Numbered from the stretch's first letter, positions 18,419-27,086 are shown. The stretch: DNA of 64,000 nucleotides from an uncultured Carboxylicivirga sp. (GCF_963674565.1 NZ_OY771430.1:248001-312000); one strand, 5' to 3'. The notes: generated from the sequence alone by a model not told the origin. Translations and numbers: made by a program.

Positions 18419-18626
18419 TGGAATGGGTTGGGGAATGGGCTTTGGTTGGATAGCTGGCTTCATAATTCTGATTTTAATCATCTGGCTAATTACCAAAGTT
18501 TTTAACAATAATTTACAGCCCCAAAGAAAAGATAAATCAGCTCTTGATATCCTAAAAGAAAGATATGTCAGAGGTGAGATTAGCGAGGAAGAATTCGAAG
18601 AGAAAAAGAAAAGTATCAACGCATAA
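18405..18626 (+). CDS. SHOCT-domain small membrane protein
   Basis: This 73-residue protein has a Gly/Met-rich start, one TM (GWIAGFIILILIIWLITKVF) and a C-terminal SHOCT motif (ALDILKERYVRGEISEEEFE). The Shine-Dalgarno AGGAGGA at about 18390-18397 supports the ATG at 18405. SHOCT proteins are common in copper clusters, but their precise role is not known. Confidence 0.75.
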   Translation: MHGINGMGWGMGFGWIAGFIILILIIWLITKVFNNNLQPQRKDKSALDILKERYVRGEISEEEFEEKKKSINA

Positions 18627-18634
18627 AATTTACC

Positions 18635-19732
18635 ATGATGCAAAAAGAAAAACATATTGACCCGGTTTGTGGGATGGAGGTGGAACATGAAGAGTTTTCT
18701 TTTGAATTTGATGGAAAGAGGTATTTTTTCTGTTCACAGGGATGTCTGGATAGATTTCAGGCATCTTCTTCACAATTTGCCCCCAAACAAATCTATGATT
18801 TAATTATTATTGGAGGTGGGCCGGCAGGACTAACTGCTGCTGTATATGCTTCCGTATTAAAAATCGATACTTTTTTTATTACCAGTGATATTGGTGGTCA
18901 GGCCATTGACACTTCTAAAATTAAAAACTACATGGGGTTTGATTTTATATCCGGCCCAATGTTGATCAATAAATTTAAAGATCAGTTTTTAAAAGAACAT
19001 TATCTGTCTCATAAAATTGACCGTGTTGTCAAACTGGAACGTATGAATAATATCTTTGAAATTACCACTCTTGAACAACAAAAATTATTGGCCCGTGCGG
19101 TGATTGTTGCCTCAGGTATGAAAAAGAGAAAACTATCTATTCCCGGAGAAGATCGTCTTCAAAGAAAAGGAATCTGCTATAGTTCAGTTCATGATATTGA
19201 TATGTTCAAAGGATCTAATGTATCTGTTGTTGGCGGTGGTAATTCAGGGGTTCAAACAGCACATGATTTACAACAAATAGGCTGTAATGTAACCTTAATT
19301 ACAATGGGGAAAATGATTGCTGATCCTAAAAATATTGAGAAAATAAAAGACAACGTTAAAATTATTGAAGAGCATATTATAACTGAAATACAAGGTGAGG
19401 ACAGTGTTGAAGGTATAAGTATTAAATCGGAACAAACTGGAGAAACAATATATATTCCATGTAAAGGTGTTTTTATTCAGGTTGGATTCTTACCCAATAC
19501 AGAATTCTGTAAAGATTTGGTTAATCTAAATGAAAAAGGTGAAATTATTATCGATGCCGAATGTTCTACCTCTACAGAAGGACTGTTTGCATGCGGCGAC
19601 GTAACCAACGTTTATAAAAGAATTATTATTGCTTCCGGTGAAGGTGCCAAGGCTGTTTTGAGCGCAAAAAAATATCTTTTAGATAAAATGAATCAGCTAA
19701 TAGAGTCAGAATCAAAAAAGAATACAACATGA
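18635..19732 (+). CDS. YHS-domain fused thioredoxin-reductase-like flavoprotein
   Basis: This 365-residue protein has an N-terminal YHS metal-binding domain (about 6-45: DPVCGM...YFFCSQGCLDRF). A two-dinucleotide-binding flavoprotein follows, with the FAD motif IIGGGPAGLTAA near 60, the NAD(P) motif VVGGGNSGVQTA near 195 and the C-terminal FAD motif LFACGDV near 325. Where thioredoxin reductase has its redox CxxC, this protein reads GICYSSVHD, with one Cys only. It therefore cannot use the normal disulfide and may reduce or sense metal through the YHS Cys. This function is inference. Confidence 0.75.
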   Translation: MMQKEKHIDPVCGMEVEHEEFSFEFDGKRYFFCSQGCLDRFQASSSQFAPKQIYDLIIIGGGPAGLTAAVYASVLKIDTFFITSDIGGQAIDTSKIKNYMGFDFISGPMLINKFKDQFLKEHYLSHKIDRVVKLERMNNIFEITTLEQQKLLARAVIVASGMKKRKLSIPGEDRLQRKGICYSSVHDIDMFKGSNVSVVGGGNSGVQTAHDLQQIGCNVTLITMGKMIADPKNIEKIKDNVKIIEEHIITEIQGEDSVEGISIKSEQTGETIYIPCKGVFIQVGFLPNTEFCKDLVNLNEKGEIIIDAECSTSTEGLFACGDVTNVYKRIIIASGEGAKAVLSAKKYLLDKMNQLIESESKKNTT

Positions 19733-19805
19733 CATGAAACTGATTCATATGTCCCATAAATTGAGAAGGTGATAAAATATATCACCAATCAGGTAAGTGT
19801 ACTAA

Positions 19806-19940
19806 ATGAGAAATGGTTTGATAGAATCTTGCACCGGATTCAGTTTGATTGGCAATGCTAGTGATATAATCAGAGATGAATTTCTATACGAAAATGGAGT
19901 CCTATTGAGATTTAGGCTGCCGAACGTAATTAACTGTTAA
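19806..19940 (+). CDS. Small ORF of 44 residues, doubtful
   Basis: An ATG-started frame encodes MRNGLIESCTGFSLIGNASD and continues to TAA at 19938-19940. It fills most of the 219-bp gap between the YHS-flavoprotein and the DUF3347 lipoprotein. No family is recognised and no ribosome site supports it. It could be a remnant of a larger gene. Confidence 0.2.
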   Translation: MRNGLIESCTGFSLIGNASDIIRDEFLYENGVLLRFRLPNVINC

Positions 19941-19951
19941 ATCTTAAAGTA

Positions 19952-20638
19952 ATGAAGACACCAAAAAACATATTAGCATTGATAATCTTCTCCTTGATTT
20001 GGATGTTAACTTCATGTGGAGGAGGTATTAAACAGGAAGGGAAATCACCAAAACTCATGCCAACGGAACATGGCGCAATGTCAGAGATGAATGGACGTGG
20101 AAGTACTTCTGATGATATACACGAACAGCACAATAGCCTGATAAATGATTTTTCTCACAAAGATATTGTCATACTTGAACATCCATATCAGCCAACCCAA
20201 GAAATACAAGTAGAATTGGAGCAAGTAATTGATGCCTATTTACGTATAGAAGTGGCATTAATCAAAGGAGATGAACAGGGAGTAAATAATTCAGTTGATG
20301 TAATGGCTAATAAAATTATGGCTGTGCAGCCAACACAATTATTTGACAAAGGCAGTGAAGCGTGGAAAAATCACCAAGCATTTTATAAAAGTAAGTTAAA
20401 AGAAATGCGACACATTACAGGGCTTGAAAACAAACGTTCCTATTTTAGTCATCTTTCAGAAATTATGTATTGTACTATTAAAAGTTTTGGATTAAAACAG
20501 GGAAAACTGTTTGCCATATATTGCCCGATGGCCTTGGATAATAAAGGTGCTTACTGGATAAGTGATAGCAAGACAATAAAAAATCCTTACATGGGAGAAA
20601 AAATGCTCACATGTGGAGAAATTAAAGAAGAGTTATAA
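19952..20638 (+). CDS. DUF3347-type secreted lipoprotein
   Basis: This 228-residue protein has a lipoprotein signal (LIIFSLIWMLTSCGGG, Cys about 22), a Met/His-containing linker, and a helical C-terminal domain (about 75-228). The helical domain has LEQVIDAYLRIEVALIKGD and the segment FAIYCPMALDNKGAYWISD, the pattern of DUF3347. In other proteins this domain is fused to CusB-like adaptors or copper ATPase partners. The conserved YCPMA and the late Cys suggest copper binding. It precedes the copper ATPase by 11 nt. Confidence 0.75.
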   Translation: MKTPKNILALIIFSLIWMLTSCGGGIKQEGKSPKLMPTEHGAMSEMNGRGSTSDDIHEQHNSLINDFSHKDIVILEHPYQPTQEIQVELEQVIDAYLRIEVALIKGDEQGVNNSVDVMANKIMAVQPTQLFDKGSEAWKNHQAFYKSKLKEMRHITGLENKRSYFSHLSEIMYCTIKSFGLKQGKLFAIYCPMALDNKGAYWISDSKTIKNPYMGEKMLTCGEIKEEL

Positions 20639-20649
20639 AACCTAATAAT

Positions 20650-23238
20650 ATGAATAATATTACTGAACCCCAATATTATTGCCCCATGAAATGTGAAGGT
20701 GATAAAACATACAATCAACCCGGTGATTGCCCTGTTTGCGGAATGCACTTGAAAAAGGTTGCTGATTTCGGAAAACTGCACCTACATCAGCATGAACAAA
20801 AACACGAGGACCATTCGCACCCTCACAATGCTGAAGAAGATAAATATTATTGCCCCATGAAATGTGAAGGTGATAAAACATACAATCAACCCGGTGATTG
20901 CCCTGTTTGTGGAATGCACTTGAAACAGGTTGATGATCCCGGAGAACAGCACCAACATCAACAGCATGTACATCAGCATGATGACCATTCGCACCCTCAC
21001 AATGCTGAAGAAGATAAATATTATTGTCCAATGCATTGCGAAGGTGATAAAACATACAACCAACCCGGTGATTGTCCGGTATGTGGTATGCATTTGAAGA
21101 AGGAAGAAACCCGCCTAAACTCAGGAAAGGTATTTACGTGCCCCATGCACCCAGAGATAAGGCAAGATAAACCAGGTGTCTGTCCGAAATGCGGTATGGA
21201 TTTAGTGCATGAAAAGGTTGATGAAACCAGTGATGAAGAAAAGGCATATAAGAAAATGCTGAAAAAATTCCGGATTGCACTTGTTCTGAGTTTGCCTGTT
21301 TTTATCATAGCCATGTCGGATGTTATACCCTTTCTAAAACTCGAACAGCTAGCTTCCAAACCAGTCTGGAACTGGATTCAGTTTACATTGGCAACACCTG
21401 TGATTTTTTATTGCAGTGGTAGCTTTTTTAAAAGGGGATGGAACTCAATTCGTCGCTGGTCTCCCAATATGTGGACTTTGATTTCTTTCGGTGTAGGATC
21501 AGCTTATGTATTTAGTGTATTAGGATTGTTATTTCCTACTATTTTTCCTGTTCAATTTAAAGATGCCACAGGTCATGTTCACCTTTATTTTGAAGCAGCT
21601 GCAGTAATTTTAACGCTTGTGTTACTAGGTCAGGTAATGGAACTCAGAGCTCACAGTAAAACCAATTCTGCGCTGAAAGCTCTCTTAAATCTGGTTCCTG
21701 CTGTTGCAAGGGTTATTCGCAATGGAGAAGAAACTGAAATACCATTGGAAGAAGTAATGCCCAATGATTTACTAAAAGTAAAACCAGGTGAAAAAATTCC
21801 TGTTGATGGAATAATTACTGAAGGAACAGCAACCATTGATGAAAGCATGATTACCGGTGAACCAATTCCTGTAGACAAAGAGTTGAATGATAAAATTACA
21901 GGTGGAACAATAAACGGTAATACTTCATTTGAAATGAAAGCAGAAAAGGTTGGTGCGGATACCCTGTTATCTCAAATTATTGAAATGGTAAACGAAGCGA
22001 GTCGTTCTCGAGCTCCTATTCAAAACCTTGCAGATATTGTAGCAAAATACTTTGTCCAAATTGTGATTTCGATTGCACTTATTACTTTTACTATTTGGGC
22101 AATATGGGGACCAGAACCTGCTTACGTTTATGCCTTTGTAAATGCCGTTTCTGTATTGATCATTGCCTGTCCTTGCGCCTTAGGATTAGCAACACCTATG
22201 TCCATTATGGTGGGAACCGGTAGAGGAGCTCAATCGGGCGTACTGGTTAAGGATGCCCGGGCTATTGAGGAGATGAATAAGATAAACACTTTAATTATCG
22301 ATAAAACTGGTACCATTACCGAAGGTAAGCCCAGTTTAAAAGGATTTAAATCGTTTGGTGAACTGGAAGATCTCGAAATTCTTCGCTTGGCAACTTCTGT
22401 TGATTACAATAGCGAACACCCCATAGCTAAAGCAATAGTTAAAGGAGCGAAAGAACAACACGATATTAAACCTGAAAAATTACAAGATTTTCAATCTATA
22501 ACAGGAAAAGGAGTTCAGGCTGATTATAACGGAAAAAACTTATTGTTGGGCAATCAAAGATTAATTGATGAAGCAGGAATAGATTTAAAAGATGAGCAAC
22601 TAAACCAGGTGAAGGATTGGCAATCAAAAGGCCAAACAGTAATGTACCTGATATTGGACAATAAAGTTGAAGGAATAGTCAGTGTTTCGGATAAAGTAAA
22701 GCAAACCTCAGGCAAGGCCATAAAGGAGTTGCAACAAATGGGCGTTAAAGTTCATATGCTTACCGGAGATAATGAATTTACTGCACAGGCTGTTGCAGAT
22801 GAATTGAAATTAGATGGTTTTAAAGCTGATTGCCTTCCGGAGGATAAATACAAACACGTAAAAGATTTGCAGGAAAAAGGATATGTTGTTGCTATGGCTG
22901 GCGATGGTATTAACGATGCCCCTGCGCTTGCTCAGGCAAATATTGGTATTGCGATGGGGACTGGAACTGATGTGGCCATGCAAAGCGCAGAAATTACTTT
23001 GGTGAAAGGAGATTTAAATGGCATTGTGCGTGCCCGCGTCCTCAGTCACAAGGTGATGAGAAACATCAAACAAAACCTGTTTTTTGCATTTGTGTACAAT
23101 GCACTTGGTGTACCTGTTGCTTCCGGCATTCTCTTCCCGATATTCGGAATACTGCTTAGCCCAATGTTGGCAGCTGCTGCAATGAGTTTTAGTTCTGTTT
23201 CTGTTATATCTAATGCTTTACGATTAAGAAAACAATAA
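20650..23238 (+). CDS. copA: Copper-exporting P1B-type ATPase with four N-terminal metal-binding modules
   Basis: This 862-residue protein opens with three near-identical heavy-metal-binding modules (about 9-36, 66-93 and 124-151; YYCPMKCEGDK...CPVCGMHL) separated by His-rich linkers. A fourth, divergent module follows (about 162-185: FTCPMHPEIRQDK...CPKCGMDL). The core has the TGE loop (MITGEP), the CPC metal site (IACPCALGLATP), the DKTGT phosphorylation site, SEHP, and GDGINDAPAL. It would export Cu(I) from the cytosol. The module number is unusual; the first three arose by tandem duplication visible in the DNA. Confidence 0.92.
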   Translation: MNNITEPQYYCPMKCEGDKTYNQPGDCPVCGMHLKKVADFGKLHLHQHEQKHEDHSHPHNAEEDKYYCPMKCEGDKTYNQPGDCPVCGMHLKQVDDPGEQHQHQQHVHQHDDHSHPHNAEEDKYYCPMHCEGDKTYNQPGDCPVCGMHLKKEETRLNSGKVFTCPMHPEIRQDKPGVCPKCGMDLVHEKVDETSDEEKAYKKMLKKFRIALVLSLPVFIIAMSDVIPFLKLEQLASKPVWNWIQFTLATPVIFYCSGSFFKRGWNSIRRWSPNMWTLISFGVGSAYVFSVLGLLFPTIFPVQFKDATGHVHLYFEAAAVILTLVLLGQVMELRAHSKTNSALKALLNLVPAVARVIRNGEETEIPLEEVMPNDLLKVKPGEKIPVDGIITEGTATIDESMITGEPIPVDKELNDKITGGTINGNTSFEMKAEKVGADTLLSQIIEMVNEASRSRAPIQNLADIVAKYFVQIVISIALITFTIWAIWGPEPAYVYAFVNAVSVLIIACPCALGLATPMSIMVGTGRGAQSGVLVKDARAIEEMNKINTLIIDKTGTITEGKPSLKGFKSFGELEDLEILRLATSVDYNSEHPIAKAIVKGAKEQHDIKPEKLQDFQSITGKGVQADYNGKNLLLGNQRLIDEAGIDLKDEQLNQVKDWQSKGQTVMYLILDNKVEGIVSVSDKVKQTSGKAIKELQQMGVKVHMLTGDNEFTAQAVADELKLDGFKADCLPEDKYKHVKDLQEKGYVVAMAGDGINDAPALAQANIGIAMGTGTDVAMQSAEITLVKGDLNGIVRARVLSHKVMRNIKQNLFFAFVYNALGVPVASGILFPIFGILLSPMLAAAAMSFSSVSVISNALRLRKQ
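20674..21108 (+). repeat. In-frame tandem repeat encoding the metal-binding modules
   Basis: Three units begin at 20674, 20845 and 21019, with steps of 171 and 174 bp. Units 1 and 2 are almost identical at the DNA level over the module. Unit 3 has several substitutions (TGCATTGC instead of TGAAATGT). The steps keep the reading frame. Confidence 0.85.
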
Positions 23239-23249
23239 AATTTATACAT

Positions 23250-23699
23250 ATGATTTCAGTAAATCCCCACATAATATATTTTCCTTTAACACTATTATCA
23301 GCGTCACTTTTATTTATAATAGTAGCTATTTTTAATAAGCAAAATGGTGGGATATTTAAGGAAGTCTCTAAGTGGAATCTGTTTTTAGGAACGGTAGTTT
23401 TAATAATTACAGTGATATTAAAAAAAAATGGAGCTGTGCCTTTTGTACATGAATACATAATTCCGATAGAAAAACTGGACTATATATTAACTGGCGTATT
23501 TATTTTTCTGTCATCTTGGTTAATTGTGAAAAAGAGATTTGTAAAGGGTGTTGATGTGAAAATCTTTATTTCAACCATGTCTATAGCAGTTATTTTGTTG
23601 ATATATACATCGATTGAGAGGAATAGAATGTATAGTAACCATAATGAATCATCAATTACGGTTAACGATATATCACAAAATAAGGGATTTAGAGAATAG
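23250..23699 (+). CDS. Four-TM membrane protein, unrecognised
   Basis: This 149-residue protein has about four hydrophobic segments (IIYFPLTLLSASLLFIIVAI, LFLGTVVLIITVIL, YILTGVFIFLSSWLIV, STMSIAVILLIYTSI). The layout resembles DUF2231-type small membrane proteins found in metal clusters, without a decisive motif. It starts 11 nt after copA, so it is probably cotranscribed. Confidence 0.6.
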   Translation: MISVNPHIIYFPLTLLSASLLFIIVAIFNKQNGGIFKEVSKWNLFLGTVVLIITVILKKNGAVPFVHEYIIPIEKLDYILTGVFIFLSSWLIVKKRFVKGVDVKIFISTMSIAVILLIYTSIERNRMYSNHNESSITVNDISQNKGFRE

Positions 23700-23767
23700 T
23701 AAAAAGATCGTGGTAATTCATTAATCTTATTAATCAAAATATTTAGTAATGATTTGAAAATGTAAAT

Positions 23768-24247
23768 ATGAAACATATTAGCAGGAGCATAAAAGTTAGT
23801 AAACATGAATTATGGAGTCCAAAAGAGAAAAAGGTATTAATTACAATCGGTACAATCGTATTTATTATTTGTATAGGTTTTTACTCTATATTCTTTTTAA
23901 ATGATTACAAAAAGAATCATGCATACGAAGCGTATATAGGAAAGGAAGTTCCTGATAGTTTGGTTTGTATGGTTAGTGGAGAAATAAAGTCCAAAGCCAT
24001 AATTCATTTAGAAGTTAATGGCAAAGTTTATTATGGATGTTGTAATTCTTGCTTGTCAAAACTTCGAAGCAATTTTGAAGATGTACAGGTGACACAAGAT
24101 CCGTTTACTAAAAAGAAACTAGATAAAGCGGATGCGTACATTAGATTAAACCCATTAAATCCAATGACTGTGTTGTTTTTTGAATCGAAAGACACATATG
24201 CAAATTATATTAACAATATTAAAAAACGTATGAATTATGAAAAGTAA
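23768..24247 (+). CDS. Membrane-anchored TRASH/YHS-like metal-binding protein
   Basis: This 159-residue protein has one TM at about 24-44 and then a periplasmic domain with SLVCMVSGEI and, 30 residues later, YYGCCNSCLSKL. This spacing resembles YHS/TRASH metal-binding modules. The rest (RLNPLNPMTVLFFESKDTYA) is reminiscent of NosL-like proteins but too weak to assign. It overlaps the next gene by 11 nt. A role in copper delivery or binding is inferred from context. Confidence 0.6.
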   Translation: MKHISRSIKVSKHELWSPKEKKVLITIGTIVFIICIGFYSIFFLNDYKKNHAYEAYIGKEVPDSLVCMVSGEIKSKAIIHLEVNGKVYYGCCNSCLSKLRSNFEDVQVTQDPFTKKKLDKADAYIRLNPLNPMTVLFFESKDTYANYINNIKKRMNYEK

Positions 24248-24611
24248 ATTGAAAATCGGAATGGGAATTTTTATCCTAGGGATAGGGATTCTGGCAACAG
24301 GATGTAATGGTGCTTCAAATAAAAAAAATACAAAAACAAATCAGGAAGAATCACAAACGGTTTATACCTGTCCTATGCATCCAGAAGTAATGCAATATGA
24401 ATCAGGTGATTGTCCTACTTGTGGAATGAAATTGGTTGAGAAATTAGGGGATATGGAGCATTCAACTATGCAAATGACTGATTCGATATACACATGTCCA
24501 ATGCACCCAAAAGTAGTAAAACACGAGCCTGGTAGTTGTCCTAAATGTGGTATGGACTTAAAATTAAAAGAATCAAAAATGGAGCATTCGCATGATGGTC
24601 ATATGCATTAA
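24237..24611 (+). CDS. Lipoprotein with two heavy-metal-binding modules
   Basis: This 124-residue protein has a lipobox (ILGIGILATGCNG, Cys about 23). Two HMBD modules follow: TCPMHPEVMQYESGDCPTCG (about 44-63) and TCPMHPKVVKHEPGSCPKCG (about 84-103), with a His/Met-rich tail. The same module is found in the CusB-like adaptor and the CopA-like ATPase. It is probably a periplasmic metal carrier or buffer. Confidence 0.75.
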   Translation: MKSKLKIGMGIFILGIGILATGCNGASNKKNTKTNQEESQTVYTCPMHPEVMQYESGDCPTCGMKLVEKLGDMEHSTMQMTDSIYTCPMHPKVVKHEPGSCPKCGMDLKLKESKMEHSHDGHMH

Positions 24612-24634
24612 AAAACAATAAATAGGTTAGAATT

Positions 24635-25165
24635 ATGAAAGCCTTTTTTATAATAATCGCATTAATGTTGGTGGTGTCATCTAGCTTTGCTCAATTGGTA
24701 CAAGATGAAACTGTGGAAGGAAAATATAGAACCTTTCAATTGGATGGAGGGGACGTTAAGTATGTTAAATATAATAAGAAAGCTGAAGTAATAGATATTT
24801 ATAATCTAAACCATTCTTTATGGAAATCGGTAAAAATTCCATTGCCTAAAGGGCATATACTTGATGAAATTAAACTTATTTCAACAAGAACATTTAATAA
24901 TAACGATGCAGTTGAAATATTGTATTCGTGCGTAATATATGATTTGGATTATTATGATGTAGAATCATCACTTAATCAGGATGATTATGTGCATTTTACA
25001 TTGAATATTATCGATGAAAATGGAAAATCATTGCTTAAAGTGGATGATAGTAACGATTATGAAATCATAGAATCCAATGGTGTGAAAAAACTGCTTGTAT
25101 ACAAGCATATTAGCAGAGGATTTAATTCAAAAACGCAAACAATAGTGTTTTCAATTCCTCAATGA
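24635..25165 (+). CDS. Secreted protein of unknown function
   Basis: This 176-residue protein has a clear signal peptide (FFIIIALMLVVSSSFAQ). The mature part is rich in beta strands and acidic or aromatic residues (YDLDYYDVESS), with a single Cys. It resembles the short secreted sandwich proteins common in Bacteroidetes. It stands between two metal-binding proteins, but nothing in it shows metal binding. Confidence 0.6.
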   Translation: MKAFFIIIALMLVVSSSFAQLVQDETVEGKYRTFQLDGGDVKYVKYNKKAEVIDIYNLNHSLWKSVKIPLPKGHILDEIKLISTRTFNNNDAVEILYSCVIYDLDYYDVESSLNQDDYVHFTLNIIDENGKSLLKVDDSNDYEIIESNGVKKLLVYKHISRGFNSKTQTIVFSIPQ

Positions 25166-25199
25166 AAAATTATTTATAACATTTAAATTTAAAAGCAAG

Positions 25200-25556
25200 A
25201 TGAAAGCAAAAGCGATTTATTTAACAATGGTAATAGCTCTAATGAGTATTACAACAGTATTTGGACAAAAAAAGGTGGAAAAGTTCAAAGTGTACGGTAA
25301 TTGTGGTTCATGTGAGAAACGTATTGAAAAAGCTGCAAAAACGGTTGAAGGTGTAACGTCTGCCGATTGGAATAAAGAAACCAAAATGATTGAGGTTTCC
25401 TTTGATACTTCAAAAACAGATGTTCATAAAATACATATGGCTATTGCCAAATCCGGACACGATACAGATATGCATAAGGCAAAAGATGAAACATACAATT
25501 CACTTCCAGGATGTTGTAAATACGAAAGAAGTAGTTCTAAAGAAATGAAAATGTAA
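25200..25556 (+). CDS. Secreted HMA-domain metallochaperone-like protein
   Basis: This 118-residue protein has a signal peptide (IYLTMVIALMSITTVFGQ) followed by one HMA domain with GNCGSCEKRIEKAA (CxxC at about 38-41) and a C-terminal CCKY. It is the closest match in the window to the C-terminal HMA tail of the CusB-like adaptor, so the two probably share an origin. It likely binds periplasmic Cu(I). It is the last gene of the metal block. Confidence 0.75.
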   Translation: MKAKAIYLTMVIALMSITTVFGQKKVEKFKVYGNCGSCEKRIEKAAKTVEGVTSADWNKETKMIEVSFDTSKTDVHKIHMAIAKSGHDTDMHKAKDETYNSLPGCCKYERSSSKEMKM

Positions 25557-25595
25557 AAGTTAAGCTTAGGAACATTAAGAATGTGTCGTAAGGAT

Positions 25596-25630
25596 CTCCC
25601 GATTGATTTTTTGTCAATCGGGAGTTTTTT
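25596..25630 (+). terminator. Intrinsic terminator of the metal block
   Basis: A perfect 11-bp stem, CTCCCGATTGA (25596-25606) with TCAATCGGGAG (25614-25624), is followed by TTTTTT. It separates the plus-strand metal genes from the minus-strand integrase. Confidence 0.85.
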
Positions 25631-25659
25631 GTATTATTTATCAAAGATTGTTGTTCTTA

Positions 25660-26889
25660 TCAAGCCAAACTCATTTCAGAAACCTTTAATTTTTTAGCTA
25701 AAATATGCATATCTGAGCTGATCTTTTCATTTGTAATACGAGCATATATCTGTGTAGTTTTAATATTGGTATGGCCAAGCATTTTGCTAACGGATTCGAT
25801 AGGTACACCCTTTGATAGTGTTATAGTAGTTGCAAATGTATGACGTGCCAGGTGAAAAGTCAGGTTTTTATTTATACCGCATACATCAGCAATTTCTTTC
25901 AAATATTGGTTTGTCTTCTGATTGGTCGGAATAGGTAAAAGAACATTATTGGGTAGTCCTTTGTATTTATCTAAGATCATTTGGGCAATCTCTAATAGAG
26001 GTACAACTGTTTTAACAGAAGTCTTTTGACGTTTGGTGTTAATCCATAAATTACCATCAAAGCCCTTTGTGATATGTTCCTGTCTTAGATTTTTAATATC
26101 GATATATGCCAGTCCGGTATAACAGGAAAAAATAAAAATATCACGTACCCGCTCAAGCCGTTCACTACTGAAACGTTTTTGCATGATGCTTTTTAGTTCG
26201 TCATCGTTCAGGTAACCTCTGTCAACCTTTTTTATAGAAATCCTGTAATTGGCAAATGGATCGGTTTGTATCCATCCATTCTTTTGAGCGATAAGTACTA
26301 TACTTTTGAATTTCTGAATAAATTTAGCAGTTGTATTTGCATTGCAACCGCATTGCACATTCAGGAATGTTTCAAACCCGACAATGAAAGAGTGGTTTAT
26401 TTCTCTTAAATCAATATCAGTTCGTTTGTATTCAGTTTTCAAGTAATTTGACAGGTGTCGTTTACAGACTTCAGCTTTCTGGTATGTGGCTTTTGATTTA
26501 TTTATGCCAATTTGCTTCTTTAGGAGGTTATTGCTGTCCTCAAATAGTTCCATTAGAAAGAATTGCTCTTGCCCGATACCAAGGAAAGTGTTTTTAACCT
26601 TCTCGGAAGTTACTGTGATTTCTTTTCGGATAAGTTCGTTATAGGTTTTATGAATAGAGGTCTTAATTTCTTCCAAAAGGCTATTTGTAGCCATAGCTTC
26701 TGAACTTCGCCCTTTTACTTTGCCCAGGCTAACGCTCCATTCAGTAATCTTTATATATTGCTTTGTACTGAATTGAGCCATTTTACCATTAACACTGATT
26801 CTTGCAATAATAGGAGCTGTTCCGTCTTTCCTTTTTGCACTTTTCTTAATGTAAAAAAGAACTTTAAATGTACTTCTCATTTGCTTCAT
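25660..26889 (-). CDS. Tyrosine recombinase of element A (IntDOT-like, Arm_DNA-bind_5/SAM_5 type)
   Basis: The protein has 409 residues: an N-terminal arm-binding domain (about 1-100: FKVLFYIKKSAKRKDGTAPI), a core-binding SAM-like domain (about 110-215) and a catalytic domain. Visible catalytic residues are HLARH (His and Arg), LGHTNIKTTQIYA (His and the Tyr nucleophile). At the first catalytic Arg position it reads TGLAYIDI, so that Arg is missing, as known for IntDOT. It lies about 260 bp from the direct repeat at 27152, which is its likely attachment site. Confidence 0.88.
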   Translation of the reverse strand: MKQMRSTFKVLFYIKKSAKRKDGTAPIIARISVNGKMAQFSTKQYIKITEWSVSLGKVKGRSSEAMATNSLLEEIKTSIHKTYNELIRKEITVTSEKVKNTFLGIGQEQFFLMELFEDSNNLLKKQIGINKSKATYQKAEVCKRHLSNYLKTEYKRTDIDLREINHSFIVGFETFLNVQCGCNANTTAKFIQKFKSIVLIAQKNGWIQTDPFANYRISIKKVDRGYLNDDELKSIMQKRFSSERLERVRDIFIFSCYTGLAYIDIKNLRQEHITKGFDGNLWINTKRQKTSVKTVVPLLEIAQMILDKYKGLPNNVLLPIPTNQKTNQYLKEIADVCGINKNLTFHLARHTFATTITLSKGVPIESVSKMLGHTNIKTTQIYARITNEKISSDMHILAKKLKVSEMSLA

Positions 26890-26940
26890 TTTTTGAATTG
26901 TAAAACTAGTTTATTAATCTCAAAATGAAATGATTGCAGG

Positions 26941-27049
26941 TATGCCAATACGCGACATTACTATGCCAATATGCGACAATTTGTGACCTATTTTTGATTT
27001 TAAAAAATAGGGTACGATTTAGTCACAAAACTATGTCGCTTTTTGGCAT
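26941..27049. promoter_or_regulatory. Nested repeats upstream of integrase A: possible arm sites, operator or origin
   Basis: TATGCCAATAcGCGACA (26941-26957) and TATGCCAATAtGCGACA (26962-26978) are direct repeats with a 21-bp step. An inverted copy TGTCGCTTTTTGGCAT lies at 27034-27049. Between them are further inverted pairs (TTGTGAC with GTCACAA; CTATTTTT with AAAAATAG). The second direct copy and the inverted copy thus frame a large imperfect palindrome in the integrase promoter region. Confidence 0.6.
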
Positions 27050-27086
27050 TTTTATCAAAGTACTTACAGACAAAAGGGCATAAAAA

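Noticed and set aside
20660..21093. Two long minus-strand ORFs across the CopA repeats
   Set aside because: They arise from the repetitive His/Cys-rich coding DNA read backwards; no independent support.
20674..21108. CRISPR-like array
   Set aside because: The repeats are long, in frame and encode metal-binding modules; there are no spacers or cas genes. No other stretch of the window looked like a CRISPR array.
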